The translations under genes were made by a program, and so were the position numbers. A stretch of 64,000 bases of DNA, taken from Pempheris klunzingeri. Its lineage: Eukaryota > Chordata > Actinopteri > Acropomatiformes > Pempheridae. This document shows positions 1 to 11,872 of the stretch, piece after piece (positions within the stretch are counted from its first letter, which is position 1; each line of letters opens with the position of its first letter). Below the pieces are notes generated by a model. That model saw only the letters and a list, made by a program, of their open reading frames with translations. It searched no databases and was not told the DNA's origin. The stretch lies in assembly GCF_042242105.1 (NCBI RefSeq), contig NC_092016.1, positions 3,705,501-3,769,500 on the forward strand, written 5' to 3'.

Positions 1-277
1 CATAGATGTAGACAAGGAAAGTTACGTCCATTGGAAGGGTTGGAGGATCTGAACAGGTCAAATGGTTTTAACAGTCCTAATAAGTTATATTTGTCATCGT
101 GCATATTGACCTTTGAACTGTATTTTGTGTTTCTAGCAGCTTCGACCTGCAGAAAGTTCATTTGACATCAACCAGGAGCAGCGAGTATTTCTTCTCCAGC
201 TATTTTGAAGGTTTAGTCTGATTCTGTGCTTCAGCTTTGATATTCAAGGCTGTTTGTATGACCTCACCAACTGGCCA

Positions 278-282
<5 letters not shown>

Positions 283-319
<37 letters not shown>

Positions 320-340
320 CCTCCCTCCGTCCCCTCGCCC
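283..340. repeat. TC-rich microsatellite
   Basis: About 30 nt of pure CT repeat followed by interrupted CCCT-rich sequence. It creates long Ser-Leu and Arg-Glu open frames that are not genes. Confidence 0.9.
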
Positions 341-3300
341 TCCTTCCCTCCCTCTCTCTTTCCAACATCTAAATGTGTGGTGGAGTTTGAATAAAGCTTC
401 TTTCTGCTCTCCTTCAGGCAGGAGCAAGAGGCCCCTGGAGTCGCTGGCACTGGGAGCTTTCGAGCATCAACGGTACGTTTACAACTCACCACCGGAGTCC
501 CTACCGAGGAATACTGTGAAAGGGTTTTAGGGGACACCGGCACTTCTTCATCCTCTGCTTGGGGGGACAGGTATTTGGTTGAGGTTCTGTACTCAGATGT
601 CAAAGCAAAGGTAACTTTTTTTTCTCTGGGTGGTGAATCACAATCACATTTGACAGATGAGATGAGTGTGATTAGATCCTCAGAGTCACTTGTTGTGCTC
701 GTTGTGTGAGCTGTGATTTATTTGCTGGTGTCTGAGTTTTGCTGAATTGACTTAACTGAGGTGTTAAAGGAGTCAGCTTCCCCTTCGAGACCAACAGGTT
801 GTTGGTGTTTGAGTTGTTGGTTTAATTTCACTGCACTTCATCACTTTGTGCTGCGGTTTCCATGGTGATTTCAAAAGGTATGATGATGACGATGCTCAAA
901 GAAGAGATTCAGGAGCAGGAAATTGTTCAAAAACTGAATGTGATATATGGAAATTAATCGTATTTATTGGCCAGTTTGCATTCTGAACAGCTTTTCTGGA
1001 TGAAGAGGGTTACGTATGAACTCGCATCACATTACTGGATTATCTCAGCGTCTGTGTTAGTGTACCAGTGTGGCACCGCATCATGAAGTTGTCTCTTTTC
1101 CCAATGATTTGTGGTGTAAATCTTCCTCATAAAACAAAGCAATTTCTACTTTCTACTAATTTTAGAGGGCTGATGGGAAATTATCCAGTTAATTTTCTGT
1201 CCTATAATCGTCTTGTAATCACTCAGACTTATGACACAACCACTAGTGGGGGCATTATGTGGACATAAGACGGCGCACTCGACCCGCTGATTGTTGAAAA
1301 TGAAAATATATGCAGTGGTGTCACACTCTCGCGTGATCACTTTCCAAAGTGGTGCCAGACCTCGAGTCCTTGAAAGCCTTAAATGGAAAGAGGGCAAACA
1401 TTTAATTTTCCTTTTCAATTCAAACTCTGAGTGGAGCGTCTGAGCAGTGGAAAAACAGCAGTTTGATTATTTGGGAAAACAATGACACTTATTGCAGTGT
1501 TGGATACCACTGTCAAGAGTGACATCCTGTTACTATGGTAACATCAGGCTGCGTGAGCGCGCATGCTGTGAATTGTAATTTTCAGATGTACGAAATGAAA
1601 TAACAATTGACAAAAGGAGTCAGTGAAAGCAAATATCTTTTTATTTCTGGAATAATCTGTAAATTACTAACATAAGATATTCCGAAGATATTCCGTCATT
1701 AGTCCCACAGTGGGGAAACTTAAACGAACATTTTAGACTCAGAGAGTTATAGACACAAGAATTTAGCATGTGTGAGTGTCTACTTGCTTACATGTTAGAC
1801 ACATACATGCACTGAATATGTAGTCGTGCACTAACGCACCAATAAGCACCTGTGAGTATTCATTCATTCATTTTTCCACTTTATGGAGCCTGTGTGTGTT
1901 CTCAAACTCAGCCGGTTCACTTTGGTTCAGTACCAGCAAATGTACATACACTCCCATGCTTTTCTTTACCAGCGGCATCACACGTGCGCTCCCACACATC
2001 CCCTGGTGATCTATGAGTGTTGGTCTGTGTTTCTGTGTGTGTATGTGTGTGTGTGTGCAGTCAGTATCAATGTCAACTCTGTTCTTCTGCTGTGGGACTC
2101 TGGAGGGTTGGAGGAGCGTGGGTGGAGGTGGGAGGTGGTGAGCCTCCCCTGGATGCCCGCCTTGTGTTTACCTTGGCAGGGTCGCACCCAACCCCCCCCA
2201 GAAGGCCCTGCCCCTGTCCGTTGCTTGAACAGACCAGGGCCTTATTGCCCTCCACCTCAGCTGGGAGCGGAACATACCTCAGCGGCCGAACAGGGGAGCA
2301 GCAGCCACCCCACCGACTGAATGGGCACACTGTGGAGAGAGGGCTGGCCTGGCCAGGCGTGCTCTCGATTATGAAGTGGCTACAGTTTAAATGATGCATT
2401 TAAAGACAGCTGAATATCTGCTAAATGATAGGATAGTAAGCAATAAGGAGTCAAGGGTTTGGTTGGCTTGGCCTGAATCTTTGCTGGCGTTCTCTGTGCT
2501 AGAACACTGTGGGAGTGTGGGCGCAGTTTGATTGCGGTTATTGCGGCATTTATCCATTTTTGGGAGGCGAACCTTGACTGTGACATGAGGCGTTGACATT
2601 TCATATAAAAAGTAAATCAATCTGAATTTTTAGGCAAAGCCACAGCCAGAAAAATGTGTCACTAATGGATTATTTCTAGATATCCTCTATTATCAACTAA
2701 CTTGTAACCCTCAGGAAAATACACACACCAAAACATTTGGACGTTTTTTAGGTGTAGTTTCATTATCACCGACGGGTGTAATTGGGTGTGATAGAAGAGC
2801 GCTTCACCGCACCTGTAACCACACCCAACAGTGATGTCACAGTGTACTAACACACCTCCGAGCACACCTCGACATCACTGCAGCAAGGTGAGAAGTTAAA
2901 CCACTGGGCGTCAGCCAAAGCAATAATTTTAGCTGCTGCTTGTCCTGAGCATTGTGGTAGACAGTGTGGTGTGACATCATTGCGAGATAGTTGGCATGCA
3001 GCTGCATTAAAATGTACTTTTTCTAATAAAAAAAAATCAAATATTAATTAAAAGAAAGTCTGTGATGAGCAGATTTCATCCTTGACTTGACATTTTTAAC
3101 CAGTTTTCCAGAAGAAATCCACAGTTAAGACGAAGAAAAAACTAATTTCTTCACCAGTAATGCCTCAAGAAAGCCATAAAGTGACTTACAGAACAAAACA
3201 TCAGCGCAGGTTTTGGAGTTGGACTAAATATCACACGCTGATAGTAAAAGTGTAACAGTGTGTGATTATTCCAGGGCGGATTTATCCATCTGTCTACATA

Positions 3301-3437
3301 TGCTGTGTGGTATTTTGTGTTTCCTCCCAAACTGGGCCAACATTCACTCTCAGACAGATCTTAGACAGCAGTGCAAATATTAGTCCTACTGTACTGTATG
3401 TCCTGGATCTGGGGAACTCTGAGAAAGCTAGCAGCCC

Positions 3438-3453
3438 ACACACACACACACAT

Positions 3454-3488
<35 letters not shown>
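3438..3488. repeat. CA microsatellite
   Basis: CA dinucleotide run with one short interruption (catattca). Confidence 0.95.
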
Positions 3489-3491
<3 letters not shown>

Positions 3492-4877
3492 TCATTCATC
3501 CAAACATATAATATACACGCAACATGAACGCATCTGTTGTCATGCATGTCTACTGTTGTGTTGCATATATGACCTGAACCTGAAAGGTTACTGCCTTTGT
3601 CTTTTGGCCTTTCACCAACCTCAGATCAGCCACTGTGAGCGCTTTGTGACTGTGAGCTTCAGGTTTATTGGTTGTAAATGCCTCTATGTGGCTGCTGGAA
3701 TGAACGCGGCGCGTGCTGCACGCTGTCCTGGGGCTTGTGAACGCAGCACAATGAGGGTTCAGTTGGAACTTCCAACGGTTTCGTACGTTTGACAGCGCTG
3801 CGCGTCACACCAGCGGAAAGTTGAGAGAAAATAAGCAATGTGGTAATCAGGCTTTGACAGATGTGATGTTTTGGGACCGAAGTTAGCAGCTGCTGATATT
3901 TATTGATATTAATGGTCATTTTTTACTTTTGTGAACAAAAAAGAAAAGATGGAAAAAAGGTTTCCCTCATGTAGTGTTATATAATTACTTTTTCATGTGT
4001 TTTAACTCCTTTTTATGGATTATTGAGCTTAAACAATCAAGAAGCAGCCGCCCACAACGTGTGATTTCAACTAATTGCCAAGGTCAACATGCTAACATGC
4101 TCACAGTGACAGTGCCAACATAGCAAAGTTTGAACAACTACAATGTTTGAGATGTTCACCACCTTAGTTTTGCATGTTAGCAAGAAGCAAACACAAATTA
4201 TAGTTGAGGCTCATTTTAATGCCAAAGGTTTTGCTGTTTAATTTTATTTTTATAGTATTTTCCTACATGCACAGACACGATAACTAGACTGTGAGCACGC
4301 AGAGAAAGAGACAAAGACACGTGCTGAGAGGACAATTAGGAAGGTGGAAAACAACTGCACAACAGTCATTTCTCCGTTAGCTTTTAACAGATGGAAAAGC
4401 ATTTGAGATGAATGAATCATACTTGTCCCTCTCAGCCTAAACTTATTTTAGTACCAAAGGCATTTCCTGTGCTCAGAGACAGAGGGGCTTTCATTCCTCA
4501 GGTAGCATGTATGGTATTTCCAAATGATACTCGAGACTCTTGACGTCCTGTTTCCCTTTTAGCTAACAAGGCTGACGTAATAACCAAATGCACTGAATAT
4601 CCAGGATAACATGGAATATGAATGTAAGCACACAGGAAAAACACAGCAGCATTCAGGGGCAGAGGAAATGATAATAAACCAACTTATTACTTCCAACACT
4701 TCACTGTTCATTGAATGAGTAAAGAGAAGCTGGAGAGTTTGTATGATTTTACATTCCTTCTATGTACTCGCCGTCTCATTTCACTCAGTAGTTTCAAACT
4801 CTGTCTGGCCTCTCTGTCATTAATTATCTTGTCCATGCTAATTTAATTCCAGTGTTGTCAACTTATTATTTTTCCAG

Positions 4878-4956
4878 GTAACAATGACCCCCCTGCTTCT
4901 GCTGTGTGTGTCCTTGCCCCTCATCTCGGCCACAATATCATTTGACGACCAAGATG
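4878..4956 (+). CDS. acan: acan exon: start codon and signal peptide
   Basis: The acceptor AG lies at 4876-4877 and the ATG at 4884, so only 6 nt of 5' UTR are in this exon and at least one non-coding exon lies upstream. The product starts [16 protein letters not shown], a typical cleavable signal peptide resembling the mammalian aggrecan start. The donor is gtgagt at 4957, phase 1. Confidence 0.9.
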
Positions 4957-7900
4957 GTGAGTAAAGTTTTATTAGATGGATTCTTATCTTCAGCATCATC
5001 ACTGTGTGAAAATTAAATACCCTCGTGAGTCTGACTATTTGAAGAAGATGAGAAACTGATATTGAGCAGTGTTTATAAAAGGTAATCACCAGCCCTGTCA
5101 TAATCTCTTGTGTAATCTACTATCTGATTAGAAATTAAATTAAATTAGATTAAATATGCTGCTGGGCCACTGGACAAGTCTTTTTCTTTGTTCCACCTGT
5201 ACAGTTTGCTCCTTTTCCTGTCTCTTTTTAACCATTTTTATTACTTTCCCAGACATATTGTAGCCTATTATACCCACAAAAAGTGACAAGAAGTAAGCAG
5301 TCATGGTCCTGGGACAATTCTGAATATGTTTTTTGGATGAAATGTTGCTCAGTTGGTCGAGCATGTTGCTCATTAATTGTAGGAAGTGTTGGTGGGTCAT
5401 TACTTGGCTCCTCTTGTCCAAAGTACCCCTGAGTGAGACACTGAACCCATAATAGCTCCTGCTTTGTATGGTAATGTTTCCGCCATAATAAAAAATACAT
5501 GTAGAGTGTGTGTTTTGTGCTACTAACTCTGAAAAGCACAGAGTAAGTGCTCTCCACTTAGTACTTAAAAAGAGGCTGTGTCAAGCTGCAAATAAAAAGA
5601 CTAACAAGTCTGATTTATCTTTTCCTCAGACATGGATGGCACCTTGCGTGTCAGCATCCCCTTGGAGGTGCCTCTCCGTCCTCTGCTGGGCAGCAAGGTA
5701 GTGGTACCGTGTTACTTCCAGGACAACACAGTCAATGACCCCGGGGCCCCGACCGTCGCCCCGCTCTCCCACCGCATCAAATGGAGCTACGTCACCAAGG
5801 AGAAAGTCACCACGATCCTGGTGGCGTCAGACGGGAAAGTCCACGTGGAGACAGAGTATTTGGACAGAGTGACGATGGTCAACTACCCGCTGGTGTCCAC
5901 TGATGCCACCATGGAGATAACAGAGCTGAGCTCCAAAGACTCTGGCGTCTACCGCTGCGAGGTGATGCACGGCATCGAGGACAACTATGACTCCGTGGAG
6001 ATCCAGGTTCAGGGTATGCCACAGAAATATTAGACAAAATTAAATCATTATCTACTCAGCACGTGGTACAAAACAAAAACCACCAAACATACAGCAGCTT
6101 AGCTCCTACAAATCTCAAAAAGTCTGGCAAAAAATATTTCATCTTCATCAGTGCGGCTATTTTCTGTATCTCACAGGTATCGTGTTTCACTACCGAGCCA
6201 TCTCCACCCGCTACACCCTGACGTTTGAGAAGGCCAAGGCAGCCTGTACCCAGAACAGTGCCACGATTGCTACCCCAGCCCAGCTCCAGGCTGCTTACGA
6301 CGATGGATACCACCAGTGTGATGCTGGGTGGCTCTCTGACCAGACTGTTAGGTAATGTCCATACATCCATCATCTCTAAGCTGCTGCTGCTGATCAAGGT
6401 CACCAAGGAAGGGTCGATAGTGTCTATGTCAGCAAAACAGCATCCTTTGCAGACTGTGGGAAGATATCAGACGCTGCACTCAGCACTCTGGATGAAACAT
6501 ACTGACCCCTTTAGTCTTAATTCTGTCCTGTCCTAAGGATTTCTTTTGCTGACCTGATGGTGCAGTCCAATCAATATGATGTTTTGGCGTTGGCTTTTCT
6601 CTTGTGACCCCTTTTCTCTTGACTTTTTAAGGTACCCCATCCAAGAGCCGCGAGAGCGTTGCTTCGGAGATAAGGAGAACTTCCCTGGCGTGCGAACCTA
6701 CGGTGTGAGAGACGCCAACGAGACCTACGACGTGTACTGTTTTGCTGAGAAAATGTCAGGTAAGCTCGTCCACCAACGGTAGCAGGAAGAGCGACCTGAC
6801 CCTCGAGACGTCTGTTTATCTGTATACACAACTGTAGGCTGTCATGTCAGTGTGTTTTCCTCCCTCCTCTCTCCTCCCAGGCAGAGTCTTCTACTCCATG
6901 TCTGTGGAGAAGTTTAGCTTCTATGAAGCAGGAGATCAGTGTGCCAAACTCGGTGCCCGGCTAGCCTCCACCGGAGAGCTTTACCTGGCCTGGAAGTCTG
7001 GAATGGATGTGTGTAACGCTGGCTGGCTGGCAGACAGGAGCGTACGCTACCCCATCAACATTGCCCGGCCTCAGTGTGGAGGGGGCCTCCTAGGAGTGAG
7101 AACGGTCTATTTGTTCCCCAACCAGACAGGATACCCGTACCCAGACTCTCGCTACGATGCTATCTGCTTCCAAGGTAAGTCTTCTTGGAGACTTAAGAGA
7201 TGTTCACTGCATTCTGTGAGCTTGTTTGTTGACAAAAAAACCTCATAGCTGTTTAGCTGTAGTGTTATTTTATGGTGAATGTGACATTTCTGGTCATTAG
7301 TGTTACTTAACATCTTGTCTCCTGGTAAAGCTGATGAGGATCGAGGTGTCGTGCCCATGAGGACCACTCCTTTCCCAGACATCGTCCGCATAACTCCTGC
7401 CCCTGGGATGTACCCAGGCGTGACCCCGACACCCGGGGGTGAGGAGATCCAGGGTGGTGAGGTCGACGTCCTTTCCCCGCTGCCCGTCCCACCCAGTGTG
7501 ACAGACACGTACGCTAAAGTGACTCCTGTGGTACGTGAGCCTGGAATGGATCTGACAGGCTTTGATGCTGCCATGGCTCCCACTGGTAAGTTGGTTATGT
7601 GCTTGACCGATAACAAAATCCTCAGGAATGCTTCTTTAAACGGTCTGGCCTGCAGACTGCAAGTTTAGCTTTGAGGATATTAAAATATGATGATTTTTTC
7701 ATTACAATTTAGATAAAAGTTGGCTGCAAATTTTGACACCAACCAACTGAATGCACCATTGGCTCATCTCTATCTGCAGTGGAATGATAAGAATGATGTT
7801 TCATTTGCCAAAATTTGGGTTCTCAAACTTCCCAAAAACACAAAATGGTATTCCTCTTCGTTGTTCTTCTTTGTTTGTTTGCATTCTTGCAATCAAATTC

Positions 7901-10900
7901 AAGCCACTTCAACATAAAGGTTTATAAAGGTTTGTCTGTTCCATGCTACTCTATAAACATGGCATCTCTACGCTGTGGATGTCAAAGAAGAAGATCTACT
8001 CCACATGTAAATACAAAGGGCTCACTGTGAGCTAACATAAGCAAAACAATTCTTAGTTTCAGGTGATTAAACACAAAAGATCCCGCTAATTCTACAAATG
8101 GTTCTGTTAAAAGAGCATTTGGAATGGGACAGACAAGTTGATCTACTGAAAAATCCCTGCTGAAGCTAAAGGTTTGTTATCCCAACCCAAAATTCATATT
8201 ACAATTAGCTGTTAGGATACAATAGCAGGAGACATCCTGACAAAATCTGTGAGTTGAATAAAGTATTTGAGCAGCAGAATCTCAAAGTCTCAGCACTGTC
8301 ATGTTCAGTTCTTTCCTAAGATGTATTTTCACACTTCCACAAAATCCTCTCATGCATGCTTGTGGTTCGTTTATTGGCCCGGAGTCCCGCTCCATCATTG
8401 CTGTCATTGGCTAACCTGACATTACATAACCACAGGACAACCAATAAATCACTAACAAATGTTCAGACTATGAGTAAATGACCACAATCTGCATCTGGAA
8501 AATGCATTATGAGTAAGTAAAGATGACAGAACAAAGTAAGCTTGAAGAGAAATAAATAAGATGAATTTGGACTTTCAACCTTCCCTCTGTCCCTGCTTTA
8601 TTCCTTTTCTTCCTCCCTCTCGTGTCCCAGGTGTGGTTTTCCACTACCGACCCATCACTGGTCGCTACACTCTGACCTTTGTGGAGGCTCACCAGGCCTG
8701 TCGGAGTATTGGGGCGGTCGTTGCCAGTCCCCGGCAGCTTCAGGCAGCCTTTGAGAAAGGCCTGCACCAATGTGACGCTGGCTGGCTCAGTGACCAGAGT
8801 GTCAGGTGAGCTTGAGGCATGTGTAGAGCACAGATAGACCAATATATCAACATGATTAATTGTTATAAAATTTGAAACCAGTAAAATCGCTGCTTGGAAG
8901 TGGGTTATTGTATAACAGCAATTCCTGGAGGGATATCATAGCAAAGCAAAGTCTTAATATACTGTACCAACATCCTCTTTCATGCTCAGGTATCCCATCG
9001 TGTCCCCCAGAGATAACTGTGCTGGTAATCTGCCACACCTCCCAGGAGTCCGATCCTACGGCCTGAGGCCTGCGAGCGAACAATACGATGTATTTTGTTA
9101 TGTAGAGCGTCTGCAAGGTGAGCAGCCCACTCACACCAAATAAGTCATCATCAACATCTGTAGAGCCAGTTTGAGCTCCTCTGAGTGTTTGTGAATGCTT
9201 CTGCGTCCTCCCAGGTGAGGTCTTCTTCACCAGTGACTATGACAGCTTCTCCTACGAGGAGGCTGTGCAGCACTGTCAGAAGCTCAACACCACCCTGGCC
9301 ACCACCGGGCAGCTGTACGCTGCCTGGAAACAAGGGCTCGACAAGTGCCGTCCAGGCTGGTTGATGGACCGCAGCGTCCGCTACCCCATCACAACCCCCA
9401 GGTCGCACTGCGGGGGCGGTCAGGTTGGGGTCCAGATCATCTACGCCTACCCCAACCAGACTGGATTCCCCGATGAGCACTCACGCTACGATGCCTACTG
9501 TTTTAAGGGTAGGAGAATGTGACATACAGTTTTCATCTCAAGCACAAAGTAAGGAGAAAAGTGTGTGACCTGGACAAAGGGGATAAAAGCATTAAATAAT
9601 GCATAAAATAGTTAAAACAATTAGCTAAAACTATTAAATAAATAGTGAAGGGTGAAAAAGCTTTGACAGGTGCAGCCAACTGGTTTCTCATTTTGACTTT
9701 TTCAGCCGAAACTCCTGTTGTTCACGTTGAAAATGCGACCAGAGTAAATGTGACGATAGTGACGGTGGATGTTATCAACAAGACAACAGTCACAACTGAC
9801 CACTTTGCTCCCACAGGTAAAGACAGATCCATGAAACAGCTTCAGGGCTCGTTATCACCTTGTCACCCTGAATATTACCCTAAATTTGCCAAAATAGTTT
9901 GTAAATCATTTTAATCACGGGTGTTTCTATACATCTTCACCATCTTTGTCTCTCAGTTGAAACTACTGTACGCTACAATGAAACTGAAACTGGCCTAAAT
10001 ATTACTGAAATAGAGGAGTTTATCAACGAGACGACCATCACGACTCAGCAAGCTGTTCCTACTGGTAAGACTAACTCCTGAAACATGTTTGTATTGGCCC
10101 CATTATTGGCTTACAATCATTAAAATGTATGTTGTATCAGCAAAAGTTACAGTTAAATAAGACAATGTTTCCTTTTGCTAAACAAGATGTGAAAAAAGTA
10201 CCTAATATACTCTTGTTTTAATATTTCCCCCAGTGAAATCTATTTTACCTCCCGTCCATGTTGACGTATCCGGCTCTGGTTCAGCTGATCATTCAGCTAG
10301 TGGGGACATATCAGGAGAGTCCGGCGTCTCCGGGACCAGTGGTGACGCCTCAGGTTCAGGACAGGGTGTCATCTACAGCGGACGCCCTGATGTCTTCTCC
10401 GCGGATCATTCTGCCTCCGGAGGCCCACAGGAGGCAGAAGGAGGAAGCGCTGTCATTTTCACAACCGAAGAACCGGGGAGCGCATCTGGAGAACCGGGTA
10501 GGCTGCCTGGATCTGGGGAGGGCCTCGACGGACTGCACTCTGGCGTCAGTGTGTCGGGATCAGGTTTTATCAGTGGAAGTGGGGACATCAGTGGTAGTGG
10601 TGGAGAATCAGTGATCATCATGGTGGACGGGAAGCTGGTGGAGGTATCGAAAACTGATAAAAAACCCACTGAGCAGGAATTAGGCCAGGGAGGCATCGAT
10701 ACCAGTGGGGCTTTCTTGGAGTCAGGTGCGTCCGGATCAGGAGTTATGTCCGGCTCAGGCTCGGGTGGATTGTCTGGCATCTCATTTGTCGACCACAGTG
10801 CCGTAGATGCGACAGTCCAGCTGTCTGGAGAGCAGGAGGTGTCTGGATATCGTCCCTACGGATCAGGGTTCCACGGTGGCTTTCCAAGTGGTTTTCCATC

Positions 10901-11819
10901 TGGTGCCTCAGGCAGCGGCTCTGCCTCTGGAGACTCTTCCCAGCACCGTGGTGATGTCATCTTCCTCACAGATAACGGCATGATGGAAGTGACCTCACCG
11001 CCTCTGGTTCACCACCCTGAGCAGGGCCGAGGGGTGGTGGTAGTCAGCGGAGAGGGGAGTGGATCGGGGATCCATGTGGACTTCAGTGGCACTTTGGACC
11101 AACGCTTGCCTCAGGAAGTCTCAGGGACTGAATACATTTCTGGTGTTGGCCAGTCAGGACTTGAGGAGGATCATCAGGAAAGCCACGCAGGACCTACAGT
11201 TTATGTAGTGACACCAGACGCAGCCTACACCAGCCCGACCACAGCTCCATCAGTGTCATTAGCAACCCCTGCTGTTGTGGAGCAGCCTGAAGTCATGCCA
11301 GGTATTTGGTTTAGGTTTCTGCTGATATTGTGCTGTATGATAACACCAAAAAAGCTGCCATATTCCTACATTCAACATATTGGGAAACACACTTGTTTGA
11401 CCAGTTTCTGCCTCTTTGCCGTCAGCCTCTGCAGACCCCTGTGATCCAAACCCCTGCAGTTCAGGATCCTGCTCTGTGCAGGGAGAGCTCGCTGTGTGTC
11501 AGTGTCCAAATGGTTTCACCGGTGAAGACTGCTCCACACGTGAGTCACCAAATTGCCACAACAAATTTTTTTTTTTTTTAATCCCATTTAGCTGAAAAAC
11601 CAGATGAAATTAGACATCAGTGTTTGATGTGTGTTTTTGTGTGTGTAGCTGTGCAGGGCTGCGCCGAGGGCTGGTTGGAGTTCATGGGCAGCTGTTACCT
11701 CCACTTTTCTGAGAGAGACACCTGGTCTGAGGCTGAGCAACGCTGTCAAGAGCTCAACTCCCACCTGGTCAGCATCGGCTCCCAGGAGGAGCAGCAGTTT
11801 GTCAACTGTGAGTAGCTGT

Positions 11820-11872
<53 letters not shown>

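Larger units (their letters stand above)
1..4877. other. Upstream or 5' intron sequence of acan
   Basis: No convincing coding exon. It probably holds part of the first acan intron and/or upstream DNA, since the start-codon exon begins with a splice acceptor. Contents: a TC run at 283-340, short GT at 2034-2060, a CA run at 3439-3488, and one splice-bounded segment at 417-468 (see findings). The rest is AT-rich with no recognised feature. Confidence 0.6.

Noticed and set aside
237-603. Ser/Leu and Arg/Glu-rich open frames on both strands
   Set aside because: Produced by the TC microsatellite; no domain or codon signal.
9151-9480. 109-codon minus-strand open frame over the acan G2 link exon
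   Set aside because: Antisense shadow of a real exon, explained by its high GC.
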